NCBI GenBank assembly: GCA_947588735.1
Contig: CANQAD010000008.1
Location: 1-47,811, forward strand
Reading direction: 5' to 3'
DNA from: an uncultured Akkermansia sp.
Lineage (GTDB): Bacteria > Verrucomicrobiota > Verrucomicrobiia > Verrucomicrobiales > Akkermansiaceae
DNA: 47,811 nucleotides
Shown piece after piece: positions 15,910 through 24,352 of this stretch. Made by a program: the position numbers and the translations under genes. The notes beneath the pieces were generated by a model. It saw only the letters and a program-made list of their open reading frames with translations, did not search any database and was not told where the DNA came from. The stretch's first letter is position 1, and each line of letters begins with the position of its first letter.

Positions 15910-16143
15910 GGCAACCGCATTAGGAAATGCGGTTGCTATTGACGATTGACGAGTTACGAATTACGATTTATTGATCATGTGCGCGTTGCGCAGTTTTTTT
16001 CGAATCATGAACGTAGGCAGGAGATTTCTTGAGAGCCATCATCACGATGACTGCTTGTTGTCATTTTATGATGCGTATCAACGATCATATCAGCCAACAA
16101 GGCCATTTTCTCCGTTGATGAACTTCTTTCAAATGCGTTTGCC
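15910..16143 (+). repeat. GGCAACCGCAT-family element, copy 1
   Basis: A 234-bp element with ends GGCAACCGCAT and ATGCGTTTGCC (inverted). Just inside the left end is a hairpin, GCAACCGCATT with AATGCGGTTGC. By eye about nine-tenths of its bases match the copy at 37293-37525. Its right end stops 20 bp before the -35 of the Sel1 gene. No coding capacity is apparent. Confidence 0.8.
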
Positions 16144-16163
16144 CTGACGCACAGAAAAGTCGC

Positions 16164-16192
16164 TTGCCTTTGCCCCTGCAGAGGCGTACAAT
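16164..16192 (+). promoter_or_regulatory. Promoter of the Sel1-repeat gene
   Basis: -35 TTGCCT (16164-16169), 17-bp spacer, -10 TACAAT (16187-16192). The ATG is 13 bases after the -10. Confidence 0.75.
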
Positions 16193-16205
16193 AAGGGCAT
16201 CTTTT

Positions 16206-17615
16206 ATGTTCACTAACCTTCTCCGATCCTGCGTCATTTTCCCGATTATATGGTTGAGTATGTCGCCTGCAGTGCCCCCAGCTTCTTCGGACGTTGCGCT
16301 TGACTCTGCTGCCTCTCATCCCAAGTACAACGAGTTTTATGAGGCTCTGCAAAAGCAGGTAAAGGAGAACAGTGCAGATTTCGGCGCCGCTATCCTCTGC
16401 ATCATGGAGGCCACGGATGGTGATGAAAAGGCGGTGGACACCTGGATGCAGTCTGCTGCGAAACAGGGCAATATCGCTGCTGAGCATTGGCTCGTCAATA
16501 TGGCTCTTTCTGAAATACCGGTGGATAAAGTACTTTCCCCGGAAGTACGTGCCAGTTACCAGCGGCTGGCCAAATTAGCTGGAAAAGGATTCGTTCCCTC
16601 AATGCTTGATGCCAGTATGTGCCTTCGGCAGGGCATCGGCGTGCAAAAGGATGAGGCCGCCGCCAATAAAATGCTGATGGACGCCTGCAAAGGCGGTGAC
16701 TTCATGGCTCGTACACACTGGCTGGTCAGCACCGGTCGCCTGGAGTTTTTCAGCTCGCGCACCAAGCCTGAGGTGGATTCCGAAATCAAACGGGGCAACT
16801 ACTTTGTCATGTTCCGTCTCAGTAATCTTGCCTCAGACCCCGCCCAGAAAGTCGAATGGCTTAAAAAAGCTGCTGAAGCAGGAAGCCCGGATGCCTACTT
16901 TGCTCTCTCTGCCATCAACTCCGCTAAATTGCCTAAGGAAAGCCGTGTCCTCCTGGAGGAGGCTGTGCGCCTCCATAATCCGGAGGCCTACTTCGTGATG
17001 GCTTCCGGCCTGCTGGATGTGAAGGGTGAAAACGCCGCCGTACGTGAGGCGGGAATCCAGCCAGATCCAAAACGAGGAATCATCCTGCTTAAAACAGCGG
17101 CTGCATTGGGGCACCTGCGATCTTGTCTGAGCTTGGGTCACGGTTACCTGAAAGGCCTTCTCGGTCTTCCTAAGGACCCGCAGAAGGCGTTTTTCTATTT
17201 TAACCACCCTAAACTTCGCAATACCGTGGCTCTGGCCACGGCTCGCGCCTACATGCTTTTGCACGGCATGGGAGTGCCGCAAGACAGTGCTGCAGGTATC
17301 AAACTGCTGGAAAATGCCGCAGATGTGGGCCATGCTCCGGCATCCATCATGCTGGCGGCCGAATACTTTTCGGGCAAGCACGTGAAGGCCGATGCACGCA
17401 AAGCTTCACAGCTTCTCACAGATGCCGCCGCAGCCGGCGCTTCACAGGCATACGTTTATCTGGCTTACATCACAGCCAAGGGAGGGGCCGGGCTCCCGGC
17501 AGATTCCTCTATGGCGCGCAGTTACCTGCGCCTTGCGTCCCTGGATATGGGCGATAAAGCAAAGCAGCTCTACGACCAACTCATCACCAAGGATACTTGG
17601 GAACCGGAGCTCTGA
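16206..17615 (+). CDS. Secreted Sel1-repeat (TPR-like) protein
   Basis: This 469-residue protein has an N-terminal signal peptide (about 1-30; LLRSCVIFPIIWLSMSPAVP). The rest is a solenoid of roughly eight to nine Sel1-like repeats, for example GIKLLENAADVGHAPASIMLAAEYF followed by KASQLLTDAAAAGASQAYVYLAY. The repeats keep the A..G...A...L spacing typical of Sel1 units. Such proteins are scaffolds for protein-protein contact; the partner here is unknown. Location is probably periplasmic. The ATG start is fixed by the promoter 13 bases upstream. No terminator is seen between it and the convergent small gene. Confidence 0.82.
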   Translation: MFTNLLRSCVIFPIIWLSMSPAVPPASSDVALDSAASHPKYNEFYEALQKQVKENSADFGAAILCIMEATDGDEKAVDTWMQSAAKQGNIAAEHWLVNMALSEIPVDKVLSPEVRASYQRLAKLAGKGFVPSMLDASMCLRQGIGVQKDEAAANKMLMDACKGGDFMARTHWLVSTGRLEFFSSRTKPEVDSEIKRGNYFVMFRLSNLASDPAQKVEWLKKAAEAGSPDAYFALSAINSAKLPKESRVLLEEAVRLHNPEAYFVMASGLLDVKGENAAVREAGIQPDPKRGIILLKTAAALGHLRSCLSLGHGYLKGLLGLPKDPQKAFFYFNHPKLRNTVALATARAYMLLHGMGVPQDSAAGIKLLENAADVGHAPASIMLAAEYFSGKHVKADARKASQLLTDAAAAGASQAYVYLAYITAKGGAGLPADSSMARSYLRLASLDMGDKAKQLYDQLITKDTWEPEL

Positions 17616-17645
17616 GTCTTCCCAAGTCCTTACAGGCCCCCTTCC

Positions 17646-17885
17646 TCACTTTCGCGTCACGCTAAAGGACGCAAACCGTGTTTGATCCGGATCTGCACTC
17701 TGTTCTAAATCCTCCACAATTTCGTACAGATTCATGTTGCGCGTCTCTCCACGCCGCATGTAAGTGTCAAAGTGATAGAGAGCAAGCTTGATCACAGTTG
17801 TGCGATCAATGAGTCTTTCATCCATGATGCGATCGATAGTTGAACACATCAAATCCGTTGCACGAAAACATATTACTTTGGCCAT
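17646..17885 (-). CDS. Small ribbon-helix-helix-type DNA-binding protein
   Basis: This 79-residue protein has the outline of a CopG/Arc-type ribbon-helix-helix regulator: a short N-terminal strand (KVICFRAT), helix A (about 11-26), a turn, helix B starting DRTTVIKLALYHF (about 28-45), and a polar tail. No toxin gene sits next to it, so an antitoxin role is not supported. It lies back-to-back with the recombinase region and could regulate it. The fold call is from pattern only. No clear promoter was found. Confidence 0.55.
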   Translation of the reverse strand: MAKVICFRATDLMCSTIDRIMDERLIDRTTVIKLALYHFDTYMRRGETRNMNLYEIVEDLEQSADPDQTRFASFSVTRK

Positions 17886-18196
17886 AAGCGAGGTTGAATT
17901 GAACGAAACAGGGTGGAAGCTGTCGTAGGCCGCGCAATGTCGCCCTCACGTCAACGCCCCGATACGCCTCTTGCGTTTCTGTGGACGCTCGCCCGCTTTT
18001 TTGGAGCGCTCTTCTCCCCTGTCGGGGACTACTATAACGGATTGCTAATCCGTTGTAATTTCATTTTATCGTTTCCCATTGATTCTCTATTGTATAGCAA
18101 CAATACCCGAAACACTTCGTATGTAATAGTTGGAAACGCACATATGGTGTTTGTGTTGACTAATAGATTGATGAGTAACGGGTGGTAACTTTTTTG
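17886..18196. other. Intergenic region with a tRNA-Ser anticodon-arm-like palindrome
   Basis: About 310 bp between the ribbon-helix-helix gene and the recombinase. It contains a perfect palindrome at 18036-18054 (AACGGATTGCTAATCCGTT). Read as an RNA it is an anticodon arm: 5-bp stem ACGGA/TCCGT and loop TTGCTAA with anticodon GCT, T33 and A37. No D-arm, T-arm or acceptor stem surrounds it, so it is not a tRNA gene. The 3' part (18060-18190) is AT-rich compared with the rest of the window. Confidence 0.5.
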
Positions 18197-19285
18197 ATGA
18201 ATATTCTTGACATACGGTTTAGCAATTCTCAATCGATTGGAAAAGGAAATGCACCGTGCTGGGCTGAACGTTATGGATTGGATGAAGGGGATGCGCTGCG
18301 GTTGGGGCGCGAGCTCATTGAACGATCAAGCCCACGCGGACTCCGGGGAGTGGAGCTGCTCAATTTCTGCCGGGATGTAATCGCCTTGGGCAATCAAACC
18401 TACGATGACTCTGAGCGCAGCGTGGATTTTCATGAAGCCGTGGCTATTTCTCTGCGCGAGCGCAGCACCCGTCGTCCGCGGACGCAGGAAGAATTACGCC
18501 TTGTCACCTCGCGCATGCTGAACTCTCGCCTTGCCTGCAGGAAGCTGCGCCATATCAGCAGTTCCGACTGCCTGGGGGTACTTCGCGAACTCTTCGCAAC
18601 TCCGCATCAATTTGTCAAGGGTCGCGCCATCTTGCATTCTATCTTTGCTTGCGGCATCAAGCACGGCTGGTGCTCGGCCAACCCTGTGGATGCTATCTTG
18701 CGCCCGGAGTTGCACGAGGTAGAAGTGCAACCTCTGCCTTGGGAGCAGCTGCTCTCCCTTCTGCGTATGGCTCAAAAACCGCGGCATCTCCCCTGCATGC
18801 CTGCTCTGGGCATTATGCTGTGGGCCGGAGTACGACCTGCGGAGGTCTTGCGTTTGGACTGGGCTGATCTGGATTGGGAGGAAAGTGTCATCTCTCTGCG
18901 CCCGCGCCATACAAAAACCGGAGGAAGCCGCCACATCACCATGCATCCCGCGCTGCGCACCTGGTTAGCGCGCTTTGCCACTCCTCCTCCCACTGCGGGC
19001 AATATCTGCCCACCGGATTGGTGTCATCGCTGGCAACGCTTGCGTCGTGATGCCGGCATCCTCAACTGGCAACAGGATACCCTGCGCCACACCTTCGCCA
19101 GTTACCACCTGAAACATTGGCACGACATGGGACGCTTGCAAGAGGAAATGGGACATCGCTCTTCCCGCCTTCTGAGAACTCGTTACCTGAGCATGCAAGG
19201 CGTCACTCGCGCCCACGCCGCCCTGTTCTGGTCCGCCTCATTCTTACGGCAACTCACTTCAGTACACGGCCGATCTCACGATTAG
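18197..19285 (+). CDS. Tyrosine recombinase / integrase
   Basis: This protein of about 362 residues is a site-specific recombinase. The N-terminal core-binding (SAM-like) domain covers about 75-170. The catalytic domain shows Arg213 (GVRPAEVLRLDW), Lys240 (HTKTGGSRH), Arg297 in DTLRHTFASYHL, His320 (EEMGH) and nucleophile Tyr330 (RTRY). The first box-II histidine is an aspartate (Asp294), a variant I believe also occurs in some active members of the family. All other catalytic residues are intact, so it is probably functional. An ATG at 18197 is preferred; a GTG 15 bases upstream is possible. No phage or conjugation genes are nearby. Its last 32 bases overlap the convergent ABC permease gene. 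Confidence 0.85.
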   Translation: MNILDIRFSNSQSIGKGNAPCWAERYGLDEGDALRLGRELIERSSPRGLRGVELLNFCRDVIALGNQTYDDSERSVDFHEAVAISLRERSTRRPRTQEELRLVTSRMLNSRLACRKLRHISSSDCLGVLRELFATPHQFVKGRAILHSIFACGIKHGWCSANPVDAILRPELHEVEVQPLPWEQLLSLLRMAQKPRHLPCMPALGIMLWAGVRPAEVLRLDWADLDWEESVISLRPRHTKTGGSRHITMHPALRTWLARFATPPPTAGNICPPDWCHRWQRLRRDAGILNWQQDTLRHTFASYHLKHWHDMGRLQEEMGHRSSRLLRTRYLSMQGVTRAHAALFWSASFLRQLTSVHGRSHD

Positions 19286-20402
19286 CTGCAACAAAGATAG
19301 GCACGCACGATACTAAAACGCAACCCAGCAATGTGTATGAAATTAAATATATCTCAGGAAGTATATCATTGATTGTCAATGTATATTTCCCAAGTTTAAG
19401 AATCTGGGTGACGATGATATCCTGAAAATACATGAAGGTAGCGATGGCTGCTGCGAAGGAGGCTGCAACAATCAACAAATTCTCCACAATGAAGGCTCCC
19501 ACCAACAGAAGCGGGTGAATGCCAAAGCTCTTCATCAGTGTATAGATGTACTCATTTTGACGGTACTCCATGCCGGCCAGGGCCGTGAGCAGAATGCCCA
19601 CAATCGCGCTGATACCCAAACAAAACGCCACGCGGCACTGCGTCTGCTTGCTGAGCACATCATCCATGCGGCTCAAAATAGATCCGGCAGAAATGACCGA
19701 ACCGAATGCCTTTTCGTAACGCTTAAGCATTTCTATGTAACGCTCCACCTTGAGAATCGACTCCGATGAGTCTAAATTACGTACGCGGATGATGAGGCTC
19801 ACGAGGCTCCTGCGATTGGGTTCCATTTGCGGCGGCAAATGATCCGGGTTGATGATGAGAGCCCCGGAGCGTACAATGCGATGCAGGGTGTGCCCAACCG
19901 GCAAATTACGTACCATCACCGGCACCCGCATTTTGTTGTAAAACACATCCCCCGGGCCGGGGGGCAGGAGCTGGTGATCCTCCGGCTGCAACAAAGTGGG
20001 GCCCCCGTCCGGCGCCAAGTAAGGCATCATCTGTCTCATGCGGGAAAAATCATAGCTGTACGCCTGCACAGTCTGCCCGTTCGGCAGACTGACAGCCCCA
20101 TATACATGAAGCAGGTACGACTCGGCATTCAGTGCTTTTTCAATGGCTTCGTATGATGGAACAAACATAGCCTTCCCTTGGTTCTGAGAGGAGATGGCCG
20201 CCACGACGGTGTCCGCCCCTCGGGAAATCAGCTCATGTCGTACAAGATTTAGTGTAATCACATAGCTCCCCAGAGCGGCGAGCGCGCTCAACGTGAGAAA
20301 ATACACCACAAGCACGCGCGCTATGGGGCTGGATACGCGCGTAAACCAGCGGTGTACCGTATCTTTAGCAAGATACAGGATGGTCAAAATCAATGAGATC
20401 AT
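19254..20402 (-). CDS. ABC exporter permease (FtsX/MacB type)
   Basis: This 382-residue membrane subunit has one helix near the N terminus (about 30-53), a large periplasmic region (about 54-255) and three C-terminal helices (about 258-277, 297-325, 352-373). That is the FtsX/MacB topology, and the RQNEYIYTLMKSFG segment after helix 2 matches the cytoplasmic coupling motif of that family. It is the last gene of the dnaX operon; its start overlaps the end of the ATPase gene by 38 bp. The substrate is unknown; with the adaptor upstream it could work like MacAB or a lipoprotein/cell-division exporter. Confidence 0.8.
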   Translation of the reverse strand: MISLILTILYLAKDTVHRWFTRVSSPIARVLVVYFLTLSALAALGSYVITLNLVRHELISRGADTVVAAISSQNQGKAMFVPSYEAIEKALNAESYLLHVYGAVSLPNGQTVQAYSYDFSRMRQMMPYLAPDGGPTLLQPEDHQLLPPGPGDVFYNKMRVPVMVRNLPVGHTLHRIVRSGALIINPDHLPPQMEPNRRSLVSLIIRVRNLDSSESILKVERYIEMLKRYEKAFGSVISAGSILSRMDDVLSKQTQCRVAFCLGISAIVGILLTALAGMEYRQNEYIYTLMKSFGIHPLLLVGAFIVENLLIVAASFAAAIATFMYFQDIIVTQILKLGKYTLTINDILPEIYLISYTLLGCVLVSCVPIFVAANREIGRVLK

Positions 20403-20997
20403 CGGCTAATTCCAGCAAGCGGGCATCATGGGTGCAGATAATGCATATACGTTTTGAGGCATCCTTGAGCACAAGCTTTTTGATGATGGCTGTATTATCA
20501 TCGTCCAATCCGGAAGTCGGCTCATCCAGCAGTACGGTCGGGGCGTTTTTCATGAGGGTGCGGGCCAGGGCCGCGCGCTGTGCTTGTCCGCCGGAAAGCT
20601 TATCGGCGCGGCGATGGCGCAGCTCTTGCAGCCCCAGATCACGGATGAGTTCTTCGCAGAGGGGTTTCCAAAGGCGCCCCGGCAGCATTGCCATTTCTGC
20701 CGCCAGACGAAGATTGCGCTCCACACTCATAAGCGGCAGCAGATTGATTCCCTGGAACATGTAAGCCACGCCGCGTCGATGGTATTTGCGGCTTGTCACT
20801 TTCACTCCCGTCGGAGTGATAATCCTGCCACTCTCCGCCTTCAAATACCCTGCCAGCAGCTTGAGCAGTGTTGTTTTCCCACTGCCCGAGTATCCCTTGA
20901 GCACGGTTATCCCCGGCTTGAAGGTGTGTGAAAAATGTTCCAACACTTTCTCACGGCGCGTGTACCCAAAGGTGATGTTATCGCACACAAGATTCAT
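20365..20997 (-). CDS. ABC exporter ATP-binding subunit
   Basis: This 210-residue ATPase has all motifs intact: Walker A GYSGSGKTT, signature LSGGQAQR, Walker B TVLLDEPTSGLD and the switch histidine in ICTHD. It is of the LolD/MacB/FtsE size class and powers the permease downstream. The ATG overlaps the stop codon of the adaptor gene (ATGA), which implies translational coupling and rules out longer upstream starts. Confidence 0.88.
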   Translation of the reverse strand: MNLVCDNITFGYTRREKVLEHFSHTFKPGITVLKGYSGSGKTTLLKLLAGYLKAESGRIITPTGVKVTSRKYHRRGVAYMFQGINLLPLMSVERNLRLAAEMAMLPGRLWKPLCEELIRDLGLQELRHRRADKLSGGQAQRAALARTLMKNAPTVLLDEPTSGLDDDNTAIIKKLVLKDASKRICIICTHDARLLELADDLIDFDHPVSC

Positions 20998-22040
20998 GGC
21001 GCGCTGTCGGACGTGGCAGATTTTTGGCGCAAAATGACATCGCGCTCCGTGACGAGCATCACCTCGTGATCCGGATAGGCCAACCGAGCCAGCTGGTGCC
21101 AATCTTCACAATCAGGTGCGGCGGGGTTCGTCAGCAATTCCGCCTTGCTCACACGTTTGCAATCTTTTTCCGTCGTATAAAACAGGGTGGCCGTGGTAAC
21201 ACTGCCCAGCATCTGAAATGCGGTGTCGCGGTATTCCTCCGCTATTTTGAAGAAAAAGACAAGCATGTCGCCCCGGCTCCCGTTGCGCTCGACCCTGCGG
21301 TGATCATAGACGCCCGGCAACTGCTTATCCCCCGGCAGCCGAACTGACGCACTGAAAGTCTCCGGCGGCATGAGACAAAGATCCGTATCGCTGATGCTCA
21401 CTGTGATGTAAAAAGACGAATCATCGCAGATTGTGGCAAAAGGGACACCTGAATTTTGCGCATACTCGAAAGGAATTTCCGGGTGCTCCGGCATCGAAAA
21501 ATGATACTGCACACGACCCGTAAAAGGCATGCGCAGTATCAAAGACTCATGCTTGGTATCAAAATCCAGCCGTTTCCTTCGCTCCATTGTATTGAGTTCC
21601 AATTTATTGATCTCAATTCGCTCGTTGATGTCGGCCACGGATTCAATGGAGGCCTCGCCCCCCTCTTCAGGTTTGAGATCGCGGGCATAATTGCGCTCGC
21701 CCTCGCTGAGCGAGAGGTAAAACTTGAGCTTTTCGCGCTGCAGCTCTAATTTGCGAATTTCGTCCTTTTTCGTGAGGCGCTCACGGCGAATTTGCAGTTC
21801 CAGATCCTCGCGTTCCTGCTCCGTTTTCTCCTTGTCCATCACGGCGATCACGGAGCCCTTTTCCACACGGTGCGACACGTCCGTGTACAAGTCGCTGACA
21901 ACACCCTTGTTCTGGAAAGTCAGAGTAGCTACCTGCTCTGGCACAATTTTGGCGTCATATTTGCCAACCGCGACAGTCTCAGCTAACAAGGAGTCACCAA
22001 GAAGCGCCGCACAGGCAATGCTGATGAGTGATAACCGCAT
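20994..22040 (-). CDS. Periplasmic adaptor (membrane-fusion-like) protein of the ABC exporter
   Basis: This 348-residue protein has a cleavable signal peptide (MRLSLISIACAALLGDSLLA). A lipoyl/barrel-like first half-motif (about 35-65) is followed by a long charged helical hairpin (about 70-150, rich in Glu/Lys/Arg, KTEQEREDLELQIRRERL) and then beta-rich barrel domains. That order is that of HlyD/MacA adaptors. It probably links the permease to an outer-membrane partner, though no TolC homologue is in the window. It starts 8 bp after ybaB and ends in an ATGA overlap with the ATPase gene. Confidence 0.75.
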   Translation of the reverse strand: MRLSLISIACAALLGDSLLAETVAVGKYDAKIVPEQVATLTFQNKGVVSDLYTDVSHRVEKGSVIAVMDKEKTEQEREDLELQIRRERLTKKDEIRKLELQREKLKFYLSLSEGERNYARDLKPEEGGEASIESVADINERIEINKLELNTMERRKRLDFDTKHESLILRMPFTGRVQYHFSMPEHPEIPFEYAQNSGVPFATICDDSSFYITVSISDTDLCLMPPETFSASVRLPGDKQLPGVYDHRRVERNGSRGDMLVFFFKIAEEYRDTAFQMLGSVTTATLFYTTEKDCKRVSKAELLTNPAAPDCEDWHQLARLAYPDHEVMLVTERDVILRQKSATSDSAP

Positions 22041-22048
22041 GTGTCGTT

Positions 22049-22351
22049 TTACATGGGGAATCCGAGGCCGCCGGTTACCTTGCGCATTTCCGCTTCGGCC
22101 ATATCTTTGGCCCCCTTCAGCGCATCCTGCACTGTTTTGAGTACCATAGCCTCAAGAAACTCCACATCCTCGGCGTCCACCACCGAGGGATCGATACTGA
22201 GCTGCACCAAGTTACCGGCTCCGTCAGCGGTGGCTTTCACCTTGCCGCCCGGGGCCTCTGCACTGAACTTCTGCTCAGCGAGCCGAGCTTGCGCCTGAAC
22301 CATACCCGCTTGCATGGCCTGCGCCTGTTTCATCAATTTTTGGAGATTCAT
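22049..22351 (-). CDS. ybaB: YbaB/EbfC nucleoid-associated protein
   Basis: This 100-residue protein begins MNLQKLMKQAQAMQAGMVQAQARLAEQ and has the ATADGAGNLVQLSIDPSVV core, both typical of YbaB/EbfC, a small dimeric DNA-binding protein. It overlaps the dnaX stop codon by four bases (ATGA), the classical dnaX-ybaB arrangement. The third member of that cluster in many bacteria, recR, is absent here and is replaced by the ABC exporter genes. Confidence 0.9.
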   Translation of the reverse strand: MNLQKLMKQAQAMQAGMVQAQARLAEQKFSAEAPGGKVKATADGAGNLVQLSIDPSVVDAEDVEFLEAMVLKTVQDALKGAKDMAEAEMRKVTGGLGFPM

Positions 22352-24159
22352 GATGGGGGGATAATTTGGGCTTCAAATTCTCGAAGGGCGTGTTCTATGA
22401 GGGGATCCTTGTAGAAATCTTCTTCCGATACGGGGGACTTTTGCTCTCTGGTCGACGGGGCCTCAGCCGAGGAAGTGGTCGAACCGGTTTTACGCTTGAC
22501 TGGCGTGGCGGCAGGAATCTCCTCCTCTTTCTCAATAACCGGTGCAGGCACACTCTCATCCGTCACCACGCGGAAACGTTCAACCTCTTTTCCGCAGCTC
22601 TCGCACAACGTCTCGCGCAGCAGCGAGCCCACCTCATCACTCAGCAATCCATCACGGCTAATTGTGTCTGCCGGGTGAATGGCTATGGTAACCAGGCCCT
22701 CTTCCTCACTCACAAAGAGCGTGTTGCCAATCAAGCCAGCCTTCAATGGAGCCTTGGCGCGGGCTTTTTGCACAGCTTGCTCCCACACCTCCGCCGTAAG
22801 ACATGTCGCCGACGGCTTTGCCTCCATCGGAGGCTCTTCTGCAGGGGCAAACGTTGGCGGAGCATCATCGATGGACGAAAGAGGAGACGCGACGGTATCG
22901 GGCTCAGGCGCCTGAATTACGGTTTCCTGATCAGGGGGAATCGACCGGGCTACCCGCGGTTCCGGCTGCTCACTGCCCGGAAGAGGGATATCCGGCAGCA
23001 ATTCCGTAGCAATGGGCGTTTCCTGCAAGGGCGCTCCATTCAAAGCCTTGATAATGTCACTGATGTTGGCCTGAGCCAGAGAGTGCACGGCCTGAATGAT
23101 GCCCAGTTCCAGATGCAAGCGCTTGTTGGCACTCCAGCGCATCTGTTCTTCTGCAGCGGAAAGCGCCCCCATGAGGTCCACAATCTTATCCAGCGGAATG
23201 CGGGCAATGTGTTCCAGGAGCGGCTTGCGCCAGGCGACCGGCAGAGTAACGCTGCCCTCCTGCGGGGCCACCTTTGACACCAGCAGTTCGCGCACTGTCC
23301 CCATCATTTCCGCCAAAAACTGCCCCATGTCTCGCCCGGCTTCTGACAGCTCGTGCACCAGGTGCAGCAAACTCGGCAGCTGGCGATCCAGCAGGTAAGC
23401 CACGGCACGTGCCACAATCTCGCGCCCGGTGATGCCAAATATATCATTCACGTTGCGTTCCGTAATCTCATTCCCACAGAAAGAAACCAACTGGTCAAGC
23501 ATCGATTGCGCGTCACGCATGCCGCCATCTGCAACTCCGGCAATGGCGCAGGCTGCCTCCTCGCTGAGCTTCACCCCCTCTAACCCGGCAATGTGGATGA
23601 GGTGCTTCGCAATGACATCCGCCGGTATGGGGCGCAGGTCAAAACGCTGGCAACGCGAAAGAATGGTGGGAAGTATCTTGTGCGGCTCAGTGGTCGCAAA
23701 GATGAACATGACATGCTCCGGCGGCTCCTCCAGCGTCTTGAGCAGCGCATTGAAGGATTCCTTGGTGAGCATGTGCACCTCGTCAATGTAGATGATGCGG
23801 TACTGCCCGCGAGTGGGAGTAAATTGCACGTTGTCGCGCAGGTCACGGATATTGTCAATGCCGCGGTTGGACGCCCCGTCAATCTCCAGCACATCCAGGC
23901 TGGTGCCCTCAGCAATCTCACGGCACACATCCTCGTCCGGATCGAAATCCACTTTCGGGCCACCCGTGCAGTTCAACGCCTTGGCGAAAATGCGGGCGGT
24001 GGAAGTCTTTCCGGTGCCGCGGGGCCCGACAAACAGATACGCATGAGCCAAGCGCCTCTGCTCAATGGCATTACAGAGCGTACGCACCACATGCTCCTGC
24101 CCAAGCACGTCCTTGAATGTACGCGGGCGATACTTCCTGGCGAAGACCTGATAACTCAC
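22348..24159 (-). CDS. dnaX: DNA polymerase III subunit gamma/tau
   Basis: This protein of about 603 residues is the clamp-loader ATPase. It opens (G)SYQVFARKYRPRTFKDVLGQ, then Walker A GPRGTGKTS, IDEVHML (Walker B), FATTEPHK, and SRCQRF (arginine finger). The C-terminal third is a low-complexity Pro/Glu linker and a tau-like tail. I place the start at a GTG, because it gives the universal N terminus and lies 7 bases after a -10 box; longer in-frame starts would begin upstream of the promoter. I did not find an obvious frameshift slip site for a separate gamma form. First gene of a five-gene operon. Confidence 0.92.
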   Translation of the reverse strand: MSYQVFARKYRPRTFKDVLGQEHVVRTLCNAIEQRRLAHAYLFVGPRGTGKTSTARIFAKALNCTGGPKVDFDPDEDVCREIAEGTSLDVLEIDGASNRGIDNIRDLRDNVQFTPTRGQYRIIYIDEVHMLTKESFNALLKTLEEPPEHVMFIFATTEPHKILPTILSRCQRFDLRPIPADVIAKHLIHIAGLEGVKLSEEAACAIAGVADGGMRDAQSMLDQLVSFCGNEITERNVNDIFGITGREIVARAVAYLLDRQLPSLLHLVHELSEAGRDMGQFLAEMMGTVRELLVSKVAPQEGSVTLPVAWRKPLLEHIARIPLDKIVDLMGALSAAEEQMRWSANKRLHLELGIIQAVHSLAQANISDIIKALNGAPLQETPIATELLPDIPLPGSEQPEPRVARSIPPDQETVIQAPEPDTVASPLSSIDDAPPTFAPAEEPPMEAKPSATCLTAEVWEQAVQKARAKAPLKAGLIGNTLFVSEEEGLVTIAIHPADTISRDGLLSDEVGSLLRETLCESCGKEVERFRVVTDESVPAPVIEKEEEIPAATPVKRKTGSTTSSAEAPSTREQKSPVSEEDFYKDPLIEHALREFEAQIIPPS

Positions 24160-24166
24160 GCCTCTC

Positions 24167-24195
24167 AGCCTACACCTCTCCCTTCGAAAAAGCAA
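24167..24195 (-). promoter_or_regulatory. Promoter of the dnaX operon
   Basis: Minus strand -35 TTGCTT (24190-24195), 17-bp spacer, -10 TAGGCT (24167-24172). The GTG start follows after 7 bases, implying a leaderless message. Confidence 0.65.
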
Positions 24196-24204
24196 GCGCA
24201 ATTT

Positions 24205-24224
24205 TCGCGCGCAGCTGCGCGCGA
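24205..24224. promoter_or_regulatory. Perfect 20-bp palindrome between dnaX and the cupin regulator
   Basis: The sequence TCGCGCGCAGCTGCGCGCGA is a perfect palindrome. It sits 9 bp behind the dnaX -35 and 23 bp ahead of the divergent -35 at 24248, so it is well placed for an operator controlling one or both directions. The neighbouring XRE-cupin protein is a candidate binder. This is inference from position. Confidence 0.4.
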
Positions 24225-24247
24225 GGCGCAGACCGCATATTTTCTGC

Positions 24248-24275
24248 TTGAGAAACGGAACCAAAGGAGTATGAT
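24248..24275 (+). promoter_or_regulatory. Promoter of the cupin regulator-ligase operon
   Basis: -35 TTGAGA (24248-24253), 16-bp spacer, -10 TATGAT (24270-24275). Leader of about 70 bases to the ATG at 24353. Confidence 0.55.
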
Positions 24276-24352
24276 TTCAGGAAGAAAGAGGCTCGTGCCT
24301 GCCCTGTCCCTCCTCCCCAACGGATCACCTTCAGAATGAACTCCACACAAGT

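Noticed and set aside
16005..16487. A minus-strand open frame over the repeat and the start of the Sel1 gene
   Set aside because: In the near-identical repeat copy at 37293 the corresponding frame is broken by a stop, and it overlaps a well-supported gene and promoter.
18036..18054. A complete tRNA-Ser gene
   Set aside because: Only the anticodon arm is present; no D-arm, T-arm or acceptor stem can be built from the flanks.
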